Positions 30,876 through 41,035 of a stretch of DNA of 64,000 nucleotides are shown here, one piece after another (the first letter of the stretch is position 1; each line of letters opens with the position of its first letter). Source of the DNA: Choricystis sp. odSpoLacu1. Taxonomy: Eukaryota > Chlorophyta > Trebouxiophyceae. The stretch is from contig OY253660.1 in NCBI GenBank assembly GCA_958009055.1, positions 1-64,000 of the forward strand. The letters run 5' to 3'. Below the pieces are notes generated by a model. That model was not told the DNA's origin. It saw only the letters and a program-made list of their open reading frames with translations, and made no database searches. The translations under genes were made by a program, and so were the position numbers.

Positions 30876-32937
30876 ATGCTCGACCAACACCGCGCGATGG
30901 GCGTCAAACGCCCGCTCGCCGACGACGTGAGTGTGTGTGTGTGTGGGGCAGCGCGTGGAATGTACTGCGCGTGTGCGCGCTCAACCAGCGTTTGAGAAAG
31001 CTGACACCCCCCCCCCCCCCCCACAACCCAACCCACCCAGCCTTCCACCCTCCCGCTCGACGCCAAGCGCCGCGCCGCGCCGACCACCGTCGCCTTCCGC
31101 CTGCTCTGCCCCGTGGACCGCATAGGCGCCTTGATCGGCCGGGGTGGCGACGTCATCGCGACTCTGCGGTCGACCACGGGGGCTCGAGTCAAGCTGGACC
31201 CCCCCGCCCCGCGCTGCCGCGACCGCGTGCTGCACGTGAGCGCGGGCCCCGGGGCGGCCACGTGTGCCGCCTGCCCTGCCACTGCAGCCCTGCTGGCGTC
31301 GCACGATCGGTTGACGCACGGTGACGGTGAGGGTGGTGACGCTGCCTCCCCCCCCCCCCCCCACCGCCACGCACGCGGAAGCCCGCCTCCTCGTCGACGC
31401 GGCCTCTGTCGGCGCCCTCCTCGGCCGCCGGGGCGCCGCCATCCAGGCGCTGCGCCTGGGCACGGGCGCCTGCGTGCGCGTGCTGCCCGCCAAAGAACTG
31501 CCCGCGGTGGCGGCCCCCGGAGACGAGTTGGTGCGGATCGGTGGGCCTCCCGCCGCGGTGGCCGCAGCGCTCGCCCGTGTCGCGGCCACCCTGAGAGCCA
31601 CCCCGCCGAGGAGGGTGGGGGGGGGGACCAGCAGGCCTCATGCCCCCCCCTGCCGACCTGGTGGCGGCGCTGGGGGCGGCCGGGCTTGGCCCCGCTGCCG
31701 AGTGGGAGGGCACCGCGTCGCCATCGACGCGGCGTGGTGTCGCCGCGGCCACCGCCTGCTGGCCTGACGCGGGCTCGGCCGACGCGGAGCCCGGGTCGCC
31801 CGCCTCCCCCATGCCCCTGGTGCTGGGCCTGCTGCCTTTCGCGCTGGAAGCTCTGCTGGCTGGCCCTGCCTCCCCCACGCGTGCTGGCGCGGCCGCCGCC
31901 TCCCCCTGCCGCAGTTCCGCCGGGTCGGCCGCGTTTGCCGCGTCCCCGCTGGCGAGGCGGCCGGCGGCAGCGATGTGGAACGCGGATACTGCTGCCGCCG
32001 CTGCGTCGTCGCAACCAACCACTCCACTCTCATCGTCCGCCCCCGCGCCCTCCTCCTCTGCCGCCCCCCCCCCCCCCCCCCCCCCACCATCACCTACCGC
32101 CTGCTCGTCCCCGCTCAAGCGGTGGGGGCTGTCCTGGGCCCGGGCGGCGCCACCGTGCGCCGCCTGCGCGAGACGGGGGCCTGGGTCAAAGTGCACCCCG
32201 CGCCTCGCGGTGCGGCGGTGCGGGTCGTGCAGGCCTCCTCCTCTGCCGCCCCCACCCCCGCCTCCCCCACCTGCCCCGCCTCTGTGGCCCTGGTCACCGC
32301 TGTTGGTTTGCTGCTGGCTGACGGTGGTGCGGGGCGCGCCCGTCACGCGGTGCGCCTGCTGGCCCCGCGCCGTGACGCGGTGGCCGCGCTCGCAGCAGGC
32401 GGCGGCGCGCCCGCCCTGTCGGCCGCCACGGGGGCGGCCGTGTCCCTGGACCGGCCTGACAGCGTGGGCTGCCCTGCCCTCTCGGCAGCGTTGGCTGGGC
32501 GGGATGACGCGGTTGTCACCATCGACGGTGGTGCAGCTGCGGTGGGTGGCGCGACTCAGCTCGTGGCCGCGTTGCTGCGCGGCGTGGCTGTGCGGTCTGT
32601 TGCCGCCGCTGCCACCGCCACCCCCTCCTCCTCATCCCTAGGGCAAGCGTCGCTGCCCCCTTCCCCCCTGTGCGCTGGATCGCCCACCACAAGCTGGCCC
32701 GCCCCCGCGACCGCCGCCATTCTCACCCTGTCCCGCGCCCAGGCCGCCACCCTGGTGCACACGCTGCCCGCCGTCTCCACCGCCAGTGGAGCCAGTGTGC
32801 GCGTGCTGCCCGCGTTGGATGGTGGTGTGTCGACCGATGTCGAGTTGAGGGGTGGCGGCCACGCGGTCGCGGCCGCGCGCGGCATGCTGCAAGCTTTCCT
32901 GTTGGCGGCGGGTGCGCCGCCCCTGGTGGAAGGATGA
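30876..32937 (+). CDS. Multi-KH-domain RNA-binding protein
   Basis: Exon 1 (30876-30926) and a long exon from 31041. KH domains with the GxxG loop are visible three times: VDRIGALIGRGGDVIATLR, AASVGALLGRRGAAIQALRL and PAQAVGAVLGPGGATVRRLR, each followed by the usual variable-strand sequence (TGARVKL, TGACVRVL, TGAWVKVH). Two more degenerate KH-like units follow (HAVRLLAPRRDAVAALA.., and ILTLSRAQAATLVHTLP with GASVRVLPA). This resembles the PCBP/HEN4 poly(C)-binding group. The frame changes at C15 (31348-31362), G10 (31617-31626) and C22 (32064-32085), each time between domains. Cytoplasmic or nuclear; targets unknown. Confidence 0.8.
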
Positions 32938-33476
32938 CGATTTTTGCTTCTGTACGCTTGTTGCTGTGTTTTTTTTCGCCTCCCTCTTTTCTTTTGCTTC
33001 CTGGCCCTGCCCTCCCCAAAACTCGTAACGCCCTCAACAAAAAACCAAACAACCTCCCCCTTCCCCCCCTTGTTTTTGCCTTGCCAAGCGCGCGCTTCTG
33101 AAAGCGCACGCTGTCCACTGTTACCCCAAACAAACGCCGGATGGAGAGTTGGAGAGAGACCTGACAAAAAGTGTCCAAATTTTTCTTTGTGTTTGTGTTT
33201 TTTCTTTTTACACGCGGCGTCTGCCTTCACCAACAGGTGAAGCGCCCGCGGTCAAGTTGTGTGTGTTTGAGTGAGAGCAAGGACTGTACGTGCGGTGTGT
33301 GTGTGTGTCGCGACACGTGCTTGTTCTGAAAAAAAAGGGGGGCCGAGCCGGTGGCGCCCGTCGCCCCACTGCCTCCCTCTCCCTCGGTCGTTTTGTGCAA
33401 GACTCCACCCCCTGAAAATGAAAAAAAAACGGCACTTTTATGTTGTGTTTGTGTGTGTGCAAAAAAAACATCTCTT
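32938..33476. other. Convergent 3' region, AT-richer
   Basis: 539 bp between two gene ends, with T-rich and A-rich tracts (for example A9 at 33421-33429) and GTGTGT tracts at 33294-33307. No gene seen. Confidence 0.55.
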
Positions 33477-34538
33477 TCACAGCCCCGTGCCCGGCCACGC
33501 ACCCCTGAGCGGCGGCACACGCCGCTCGCGCGCGGGGGGCCCATCGGGCGACGCCTGCGTCTCGGGGGCGGGGATGAAGGGGGCCGTCCCCACGACGGTG
33601 GCTTTGGCACCGACGGCCGGCATGGGGCGGGCGGCGGCGGGTTTGAGGGCGACGGGGTCGCGGTGGCGGTGGCGGTAGCCGCCACCACCCCCACCACCGC
33701 CACCACCCCCACCACCACCCCCGGGCATCACCGGATACTTGGTGCGCGGCCGGTCGCGGTACCAGGGTGCCCGCTGCACCTCGCCGGACGACGCGGCCGC
33801 CAGCTGGGCGTCGAGGAGGGCGCGTGCCGTCGCGTCGGCGACCACGCCCGCCGCGTCGGCCCGGCCGCGCGCGGCGGCGGAGTGGCACCACGTCGCCACC
33901 GCATCCAGGTGGGCGGTGGGGGCGGCGCCAAGGGGAGGAGGCACAGTGGCCAGGGCGGCCAGCGCGGCGCGCGCCCGGCGGGGAGGGGAGACATACTTTG
34001 AGGGAGGAGGCACCGCCTCCCCCTCCTCCTCCACAGTGTCCTCCGTCACCTCACTCTCCTCCTCCTCCGCCTGGCGCCGCCACGAAGGCGCCTCCATGGC
34101 CCGTACCGGGCGGGGGGGCGTGGGCAGCCGGTCGCCGCGGCACGGCGCGCGCGGCGCGAGCGGGTGGCCCGGGGCGGGGGGCACGCCCGCCACGAAGATC
34201 GGGTGGCAGGGGGCGGCCAGGGTGAGTGGGATGGACAGCATGGTGGGGGGAGGCACGATTTCTTGGTCGGGGGGAGGGGGAGGCGCGGCGCGGCGCCAGC
34301 CCGCCGACGCCGCGGGCGGCGGGCGCCCCGCCACCAGCCCCCCGCCTCCATACCGCCGCAGTCCACCCACTGTCAAGGCGGGCGTGCCGGTGTCGGGGCG
34401 GGGAGGGGGGCCGAGGAGCAGGTCGTCGAGGGCGGAGGCCAGGTCGGGGCGCGACGACGACCCGACGGACGCGAGAGACCCGGGTGTCGCGTCGGCGGCG
34501 CGCGGGCGGGCGTCGGAGGGGGTGCGCGGGGAGGCCAT
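33477..34538 (-). CDS. Pro/Arg/Ala-rich protein of unknown function
   Basis: A 353-aa single-exon frame beginning MASPRTPSDARPRAADATPG. It is largely disordered, with LASALDDLLLGPPPRPDTG, MLSIPLTLAAPCHPIFVAGV, an acidic segment (EEEESEVTEDTVEEEGE), a more ordered Ala-rich helix near HLDAVATWCHSAAARGRAD, and an APWYRDRPRTKYPVMPGGG stretch followed by a Gly tract and GYRHRHRDP. The frame is conserved end to end with strong GC3 bias, and the segments SKYVSPPRRARAALAALA and APWYRDRPRTKYPVMP look constrained. RNA-related function would fit the Arg/Gly tail but is not demonstrated. Confidence 0.55.
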   Translation of the reverse strand: MASPRTPSDARPRAADATPGSLASVGSSSRPDLASALDDLLLGPPPRPDTGTPALTVGGLRRYGGGGLVAGRPPPAASAGWRRAAPPPPPDQEIVPPPTMLSIPLTLAAPCHPIFVAGVPPAPGHPLAPRAPCRGDRLPTPPRPVRAMEAPSWRRQAEEEESEVTEDTVEEEGEAVPPPSKYVSPPRRARAALAALATVPPPLGAAPTAHLDAVATWCHSAAARGRADAAGVVADATARALLDAQLAAASSGEVQRAPWYRDRPRTKYPVMPGGGGGGGGGGGGGGGYRHRHRDPVALKPAAARPMPAVGAKATVVGTAPFIPAPETQASPDGPPARERRVPPLRGAWPGTGL

Positions 34539-35004
34539 GATGTGTGTGTGCGTGTGTGTGGCTGGGTGGAGGAGTTTTTTTTTGGGGGTCGGCGCTCGCG
34601 TTTTCAAACCTACCAGCGCCCTGCCGGCGCCTCGGCAGCCGCGCGTGACAGTGAAACATGGTGAATGAGAGTCAGCGCATATGTACAAAGCGTCCCCAAC
34701 ACAAAAACATGTCAACGAGGCAGGCGGGGGGGAGGAGGGTGTGCAGCAAGGCGGACGTGCGAACGAGAGCCACGCTCCAACCGGCAAACAACTGGCCACG
34801 CTGCGCCTCTCCCTTCCCCACTCACCTGATGTTGTTGGGGGACGCGCGGGGGCGAGGGGGCGCCGCTTTTGCGGCTGGGGCGACAAAGAAAAAGCGCAGA
34901 GCGAAGAGTGAGCAGCGAACGACGAAAAAAAACTCGCTCTCTCCGGCTTCCGTCGTCCTCCTGCCGACACGGAAGCCAGGAAAAATTTTTCCTTCACCCA
35001 CACG
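34539..35004. other. Upstream region of the Pro-rich gene
   Basis: 466 bp. A GTGTGTG tract lies right before the start codon, and CGCTCTCTCCG at 34934-34944 resembles the CTCTCG promoter motif. No coding sequence recognised. Confidence 0.45.
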
Positions 35005-36311
35005 TCACCTCATCATCCGCTTCATGCTCCTCTTCTTCTCAATCTTGTCCTTGCGCGCCATGTACTTCTCCCTCTCCGCGGGCGTCATGCGCCTCACCCG
35101 CTCGCGCTCGGCGTCGCGCTTGGCCGCGCGGCGCGCGTCGGCAGCATCGTCGCCGTCGTCGGCGCCACCCTCTGCCCGCTTGGCGGCGGCTTCCCGGGCG
35201 GAGACTGCGGTAGCTGCATCATCGGGGGGCAGTTTGCAGGCGCACACCGCGTCCACGGTGGCCAGCAGGGCGGCGATGACGGCGAGCGCGGGGGCGAGGG
35301 CGGCGGGGTCTCCAGACGCGGGCACGTCCACCGTGGCCGACAGCGAGCGAGGCGACTTGAGCGCGCCGTCGGGGATGATGCGCAGAGTGCGCAGGATGGG
35401 GCCCGCGCGGGCAAGAACACGCGCGGTCGGTCCGTTCAGCACCAAGTCGCGCAGGGCGCCTTCGTTGTCGGCCGCCACGTGCAGGACGGCCGGCCAGGCC
35501 GCCCCCCGGGGCGCGGGTCGCGTTTTCAGGCGCAGGCCGTGAAGGCAGGGATCATTGTCGATCAACGCGTCCAGCGCGCGCGGGCGCCCCGCTGCCAGTG
35601 CGATGGGGGCACCACCCTCGGGCAGCGGCACCGCCACCTCGATCACGTCGGGCTCACCGTCAAACAGGCCGTAGGCGAGGGCCAGGGCGTCTTGGCGGGG
35701 GACGAGTTTCAGGGTGAACAGGGCACCAATCGGCACGTTGCGCCGGCCCGTGGCCCACAGGGCGTACTCGTGGGCCGACTCCCGCAGCAGCAGGGGGGCG
35801 GGCTGGTTGGGGGCACGCGGTGGTTGGCCGACTGCTGCGAATTGTGTCGCCTTGAGCGAGGCCGCGAGCGTGGTGCCCAGCGACCGCGCAAGCTTGGCGT
35901 TGGCCGCGCGGCCGCGCACGTACTGCACCGCAAAGGCGGCCACCAGGACCGCGCCCACGATTTCAAAGTTGGTGATGCCGCGGGCGGGGGCGGGGGTGAT
36001 CGGCGCGGCGGCAACCGTCGCGGGCTGTGTGGGCGTCGGCGTGGGGGCGGGGTCGGGGGTCGCGCTCCAGGAGGCTGTGTTGTGGGAAGGAAGGGGCATT
36101 GTTTCTTTGGTCTTCCTTGACGCTCCACCCTCCGGTGATGGTTCAAGGAGCGGGGGTGTGGGTGGCAGAGGGCAGGTCGGAACACACACGCCAATCGCGC
36201 CGTTTTTTCGTCAAAGCAGCGCCCTCCCTTTCCCTCCTCACCTGCCGCCCCCGTGGCCACCGCCAGCAGCACCAGCAGCACACCAGTGCACGTGCTCACG
36301 CGGGCCCGCAT
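35005..36311 (-). CDS. CCDC47: CCDC47-like ER membrane protein
   Basis: CCDC47/calumin is part of the PAT complex, which shields hydrophilic segments of multipass proteins at the ER translocon. Exon 1 (36311-36242) is a signal peptide, MRARVSTCTGVLLVLLAVAT. Intron 36075-36241 joins in phase 1 to exon 2 (36074-35005); total 379 aa. A membrane segment, NFEIVGAVLVAAFAVQYVRG, sits near residue 60. The conserved DUF1682 body follows (SAHEYALWATGRRNVPIGAL, TLKLVPRQDALALAYGLFDG), and the C-terminus is the diagnostic basic coiled tail RRMTPAEREKYMARKDKIEK plus KRSMKRMMR. The acidic lumenal part of animal CCDC47 is missing, as in plants. Confidence 0.9.
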
Positions 36312-36452
36312 CGTGTGTGCGAGTGTGAGGGCGCGGTCGAAACAAACAAAAAAGAAAAAAAATCAGCTGCTTTGGTTTCACAGTGAAACCAAAGCATAAC
36401 CTAAACTCGTTTTTGTGTCGCGGGCCCGCGGTCCCACCGCTAGCAAAAAACC
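36312..36452. promoter_or_regulatory. 141-bp divergent promoter with a 29-bp palindrome, CCDC47 / HDAC
   Basis: Two start codons are only 141 bp apart. In the middle is a perfect inverted repeat, arms TGCTTTGGTTTCAC (36368-36381) and its complement (36383-36396), with a single A between. The symmetric site could be read equally from both genes. Confidence 0.65.
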
Positions 36453-38662
36453 ATGACTGACGACGGTGTCAGACCAATGTCCGCCGCCACCGAGCCCGTC
36501 GACGACGGGGCGCGCCCCATGGCAGATGCGCCGCCCCCGCCTGCCGACGCGCCGACCGGGCTGCTGGCGCGCGTCGTGGCGGCGGCCGCGTCGCGCCTTG
36601 GGTTTGGCAGAGCGTCCAGCTCGTCCGACGGCGACGAGTCTGGGCGCGAGGCGGGAGGCAGCGACGGCGAGAGAGAGGGTGAGTTTTTTGTGTTTGCATG
36701 CGCCATGTTTGTGAGCGCGCGCATTGGTGTGTGGACGCGCGCCGCCTGTCTGTGCGCCCCCGCCGTGGTCGCGCTGCCAAACCGTAACACAGAGGCACAC
36801 TATGGGAGCGTGGTTTTGGGGGGTGTCGGGCGGTGGGCGCGCGCAGCATAAACAGGCGCGGGCGCAAGCAACAACGCTGGCCAAAACCCTCCCTACCACC
36901 CACAGCTGCCACCACCACCACCCCGCTGCCCTCCTCGTCCGAGCCGCAACTGGGCCAAGCCCTGGAAGACCTGCACCTGGGTGCCCGAGTTGTGGGTCCT
37001 AACCCTCGCTCCCCGTTTGGCGGCACGCCCCCGGTGTCTGCGCCGCCTCCGCCGCCCACCGGCGCCGCGTCCGCCCCCGCCCGCCTGACGCGGCGGGCGG
37101 CGGCGGCAGCCCGCGCGTCTGCGTCTGCGTCATCCTCTGAAGCCGAGGAAGTTGGAGGCGGCGTCAGTGGCGGCGCCTCCAGAACGTCGCGCCTCAAACC
37201 GAGTGACAGCGACGTATCTGGTGTAGTGCCGCCGCCCACGCAGCCCGCCCCCTCCCCCACCCGCAAACCGAGGGAGGCTTCGCTGGCCGCCCTGGCGGCG
37301 GATGCATCGACGTCGGTGCCTGGTGAAGCCAGGAGTGCTGCCCCAGTCGCTCCCTCCGAACCCACGCCGCCTCCCCCAGACGTGCCGCGCGCGCCGACCT
37401 CCCACCTGACGATAGCCGCCCCTGACGCCTCCCCCACCGACCAACCCGTCGGCATCGTGTACGATCCTGGGATGGAGGCGCACACGCCGCCAGGCCCCCA
37501 CGTCGAGCGGCCAGCACGCACCGCCACGCTGGCCGCACTCTTGGCAGCCACCGGCCTCACCTCTCGCTGCCGCTCCATCGCGCCCCGGGCGGCCGCGGAT
37601 GGCGAGCTGCTGAGGCTGCACTCTGCGGACCACGTGGCGGCGGTGGATGCTGCCTATGGAGACCGCGGGTCCCCTTTTGAGGAAGGAGACATGTTTTACA
37701 GCGCTGCCACCGCCCACGCCGCCCGTCTGGCGGCAGGCTGCGTCACTCAAGCTGTGTTGGCCGTCCTGGCGGGTGAAGCCCGCCGCTCCTTTGCCGTCGT
37801 CCGCCCCCCAGGCCACCACGCGCACTGCGCCCGTGCCCAAGGCTTCTGCTTCTTCAACAACGTGGCGCTGGCAGCCGTCACTGCTCGTGCCGCCGGCGCC
37901 GCCCGCGTCCTGGTCGTCGACTTTGACGTTCACCATGGCGACGGCATCCAAGCGTTGACGTACGATCGGGACGACATCATGTACGTGTCTCTGCACAGGG
38001 GTGGAGGGTTTTACCCAGGCACTGGCACCCCCATCGAAACGGGCGCGGGTGCCGGCCGGGGGCGCAACCTCAACGTCGCCTGGACGCGGGGTGGCCTGGG
38101 AGACGCTGAATACGAGGCTGCCTTTGATCTTGTTGTCTTGCCGGCTGCCAGAGCGTTTGCTCCTGATCTAGTGATTGTGGCGGCAGGCTTTGACGCGGCG
38201 GCAGGCGACCCCCTGGGCGGCATGCTCGTCTCTCCGTCTGGTTTTGCCTCCATGACGTCCAAACTGTTGACCCTCGCAGGCGGGCGCATGGCCATGGCGC
38301 TGGAGGGAGGGTACAACGTGGACAAAACGGCGGCCTGTGCCGCGGCGTGTGTCGACGTGCTGTTGACGGCCCGCGCGGACGCCAACGGTGGCGACACCGC
38401 AGACAGCGGGACACCCGCTGTGCCGTCCCCCAAAACCGCGCCCTCGCGCGACGCCGCCCCTGCCATCGCGGCCGCCGCGACTGCGCTGGCCCCGCACTGG
38501 CCGGGGGCGCTGGGCCCCATTGCCGACGCGGCGGGGTTCAACAGGGCGTGGCGCGATTATTGTTTGGCAGCGAAAGGAGGTGGCGCCGACCGCCGGGTCA
38601 CGCGGTCGGCGCGGGGCAAGGAGGGTGGCGGAGTGGACACCGGGTCGAGCAAGAGTCTGTAA
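36453..38662 (+). CDS. HDAC: Class II (HDA1/HDAC6-type) histone deacetylase
   Basis: Zn-dependent lysine deacetylase. Exon 1 (36453-36678) and exon 2 (36906-38662) join in phase 1; 660 aa. The first 330 residues are a Pro/Ser/Ala-rich region without a recognised domain. The catalytic domain starts near VGIVYDPGMEAHTPPGPHVE. Active-site and metal motifs are intact: VVRPPGHHAHCARAQGFCFF, VVDFDVHHGDGIQALTYD, YVSLHRGGGFYPGTG, VIVAAGFDAAAGDPLGGM and MALEGGYN with the catalytic Tyr. The order and the RPPGHHA form fit class II rather than Rpd3. A basic C-terminal tail (RRVTRSARGK) could aid nuclear localisation. Confidence 0.94.
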
Positions 38663-38704
38663 GAGCGGAGAAGAGAAAAAAGGCGCGCGGGTGGTCGTAA
38701 AACG

Positions 38705-38736
<32 letters not shown>

Positions 38737-38746
38737 ACACACACAC
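38705..38746. repeat. (AC)n microsatellite with one AG interruption
   Basis: AC dinucleotides in the 260-bp convergent space after the HDAC gene (38663-38922), which otherwise holds no recognisable feature. Confidence 0.95.
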
Positions 38747-38922
38747 TGCACATCGATGTTCACGCCCCACCGTGGCGGTCGCGGGCTCGGTGTTGCAAGC
38801 GCTCTCACCAGCCGGCCATGGCTGGTGTGTTTGTGTTGTCCCCTTGGCTCCCTGCTTTTGGTGGGGTGAAAAGCAAAACGCCACGAAAAGATAAAAAACT
38901 TGAAAAAAAACTCTCTTCCATC

Positions 38923-40137
38923 TCACGCCGTCTTGCCCTGCCGCGCCCGCCACGCCTCGATCCAGGCGCGCGCCTCGGCCGCATTGTTGGCGGGGCTGGA
39001 CGCGGCAGTGGGGGGGGCGGCACCGCCGACAGACGCCGCGGGCGCGGCGGCACCACCAGCCGCAGCAGCGTCCGACTGCTGGGACGCGGCGAACGCGACG
39101 GCGGCCACGCCCGCGGCAGCCACGCCCGCCAGGATGATGGCGTTGGGCGATTCAGCGGGGGCGGCGGCGGCGGCGGCGGGAGCAGCGGGCTTGGCGGCGG
39201 GCTTGGGGGCGGGCGCCGCCGCAGGGGAGGCAGCAGCCGCCACAGGGGCGGCCGCAGGCTTGGGTGCCGGCTGGGCCGCGGCCAGCAGCTTGGACGCGGG
39301 GATGATGGCGGGCGGCAGATCGGCCGTCGGCTTGGCGGGGGCGGGCGCCGGCACGGCCGCGGGCAGCGCCACGCTCCCCTGCGTCGACTTGGGGGCGTCA
39401 AATTTGACGGAGGCGTCCGCTTTGGCGGGGGCGGGGGGGGCGGGCACGACGCGCTCGCCTTCGGCTTCTCTCAGGATGGACTTTTTGGGCTGTGGGAAGT
39501 GGGGGCAGAGAGGGTGGAGGTGAGGCCAAGGCAGGCGAATGAGGACGCGAGGTCGGATGGTTTTCTCTCCTCGACCTGTCCCTCTCCCTTTCCTTCCCTA
39601 TCTCCCGCCCACACACAACCACACTCACCGCGGGCGCCACCTTGATCTCGGGCAGGGCTGCGCCGCGCGCCTGCAGGGCGGCGGCCAGGGAGTCCGCGTA
39701 CGCGGCCTGCGCGGTCGCCGACGCTTTGGCAAACGCGGGGGCGGGGGAGAAGGCCTGAAGGTGTGTGTGTGTGTGTGTGTGGGTGGTGGTGAGTGTGTGG
39801 GCTTGACTGCCACCACATGCGGGCTGACATCCAGGGCGCGCGGTCGCCTCCACCAGGCGCGGGGGCTGCCCGCCGACCCTAACGGGTCGCGTTTGTTTGT
39901 TCGGCGCCGGCGGTTGGCGCCCGCCACCGCGGCCGGTCGGTGCTCCCACCCCCCCATCGCGCGTCTGTGAGTGCTGTCTTCTGATCCACAACCCTTCTTC
40001 CCACATACCAGCGCAGCGGCGGCAGCAGCCGCCAGCAGGCCAGACGCGACGTTCTCTTTGGGCTCGGCGCGAGCCACGACGGCGGTGCGCCCGGTCGGGG
40101 GCGCGACGCGGCGGGGGGTGGAGGTGCGGACGAGCAT
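38923..40137 (-). CDS. Plastid-targeted Ala/Pro-rich membrane protein, unknown function
   Basis: Three exons (40137-40009, 39754-39629, 39489-38923), 273 aa. The N-terminus, MLVRTSTPRRVAPPTGRTAV then VARAEPKENVASGLLAAAAA, is a transit peptide followed by a hydrophobic stretch and an APAFA-K cleavage-like site, a bipartite lumen-type leader. The mature region begins ASATAQAAYADSLAAALQAR, then KKSILREAEGERVVPAP, long Ala/Pro/Lys linkers, one membrane segment (NAIILAGVAAAGVAAVAFAA) and a short C-terminal helix, AAEARAWIEAWRARQG. A tethered thylakoid or envelope protein is suggested; no family recognised. It shares a 239-bp promoter with the DJ-1 gene. Confidence 0.65.
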
Positions 40138-40376
40138 GGTTGTGTGTGTGTGTGTGGAGAAAAAAGGGGGGAGGAGGAGAGAGCGGAGGGAGGGTGCGTC
40201 GAAAAGGGTGAGCGCGATTGCCTCGGACGTTTGTTTCCATTCACGAACCCTCCTCCCTTTCCTTCGCATACTCTGCCGCATTGCGCGCGTGTGTGTGCCA
40301 CGTCGACCTGCAGCCAACTCTGCACCCTTCCCTTCTCATCGCCCCCCTGTTTAAAAACCAGCGCAACCACAAAACA
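40138..40376. promoter_or_regulatory. Divergent promoter, plastid protein / DJ-1
   Basis: 239 bp with a (GT)n tract next to the minus-strand start and GGAGAGAGCGGAGGG near 40176-40190. Confidence 0.4.
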
Positions 40377-40964
40377 ATGCCGCCCCGCGTCCTCATGCTG
40401 GTCGGCGACTTTGTCGAAGACTATGAAGCCATGGTCCCCTTTCAAGCCCTGCTGGCCGTCGGCGTGACCGTCGACGCCGTCACCCCGGGCGGGCGGGGCG
40501 CGGGCGACAAAGTCAAGACGGCAGTCCACGAGTTTGAGGGGGACGCGACCTACACCGAAAAACCGGGGCACGCGTTTGCGTTGACCAAGGCGTTTGATGA
40601 GGTGAAGGCAGACGATTATGACGCATTGGTTCTCCCCGGAGGGCGGGCGCCTGAATACATTCGCCTGGATGCCGGCGTGCTGGCCCTCGTCCAACAGTTT
40701 TCCTCCTCCAACAAACCCATCGCCGCCATCTGCCACGGCTGCCAGATTCTGACAGCCGCGGGCTGCGTGTCCGGACGCAAGATGACCGCCTACAAAGCGT
40801 GCGGCCCCGAGTGCGCGGTCGCGGGGGCGGTGTACGTGGACACTCCGGTCGACGGCGTCGTCGTCGACGGCCCCTTGATCACGTCGCCCGCGTGGCCGGG
40901 GCATCCCGCCCTGCTGCGTGAGCTGTTGGCGGCGCTGGGGACGACGGTGACGCACGCCACGTGA
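40377..40964 (+). CDS. DJ-1/PfpI-family protein
   Basis: A 195-aa single-domain protein with the class I glutamine amidotransferase-like fold. The nucleophile elbow is PIAAICHGCQILTAAG, with Cys followed by His as in PfpI, YraA and plant DJ-1D rather than in animal DJ-1. Other family blocks: VLMLVGDFVEDYEAMVPFQA with the conserved acidic residue, TVDAVTPGGRGAGDKVKTAV, DYDALVLPGGRAPEYIRLD and GVVVDGPLITSPAWPGHPAL. Members act as glyoxalase or deglycase-type detoxifiers of reactive carbonyls or as proteases; which one is not decidable here. Only 71 bp separate its stop from the end of the GCP2 gene. Confidence 0.92.
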   Translation: MPPRVLMLVGDFVEDYEAMVPFQALLAVGVTVDAVTPGGRGAGDKVKTAVHEFEGDATYTEKPGHAFALTKAFDEVKADDYDALVLPGGRAPEYIRLDAGVLALVQQFSSSNKPIAAICHGCQILTAAGCVSGRKMTAYKACGPECAVAGAVYVDTPVDGVVVDGPLITSPAWPGHPALLRELLAALGTTVTHAT

Positions 40965-41035
40965 CTTGGAGTGAAGAAAGACGTGTGCGTTGTGAACATA
41001 CAAAAACCAAAAACCACAAAACCCTCTCCCCCACA

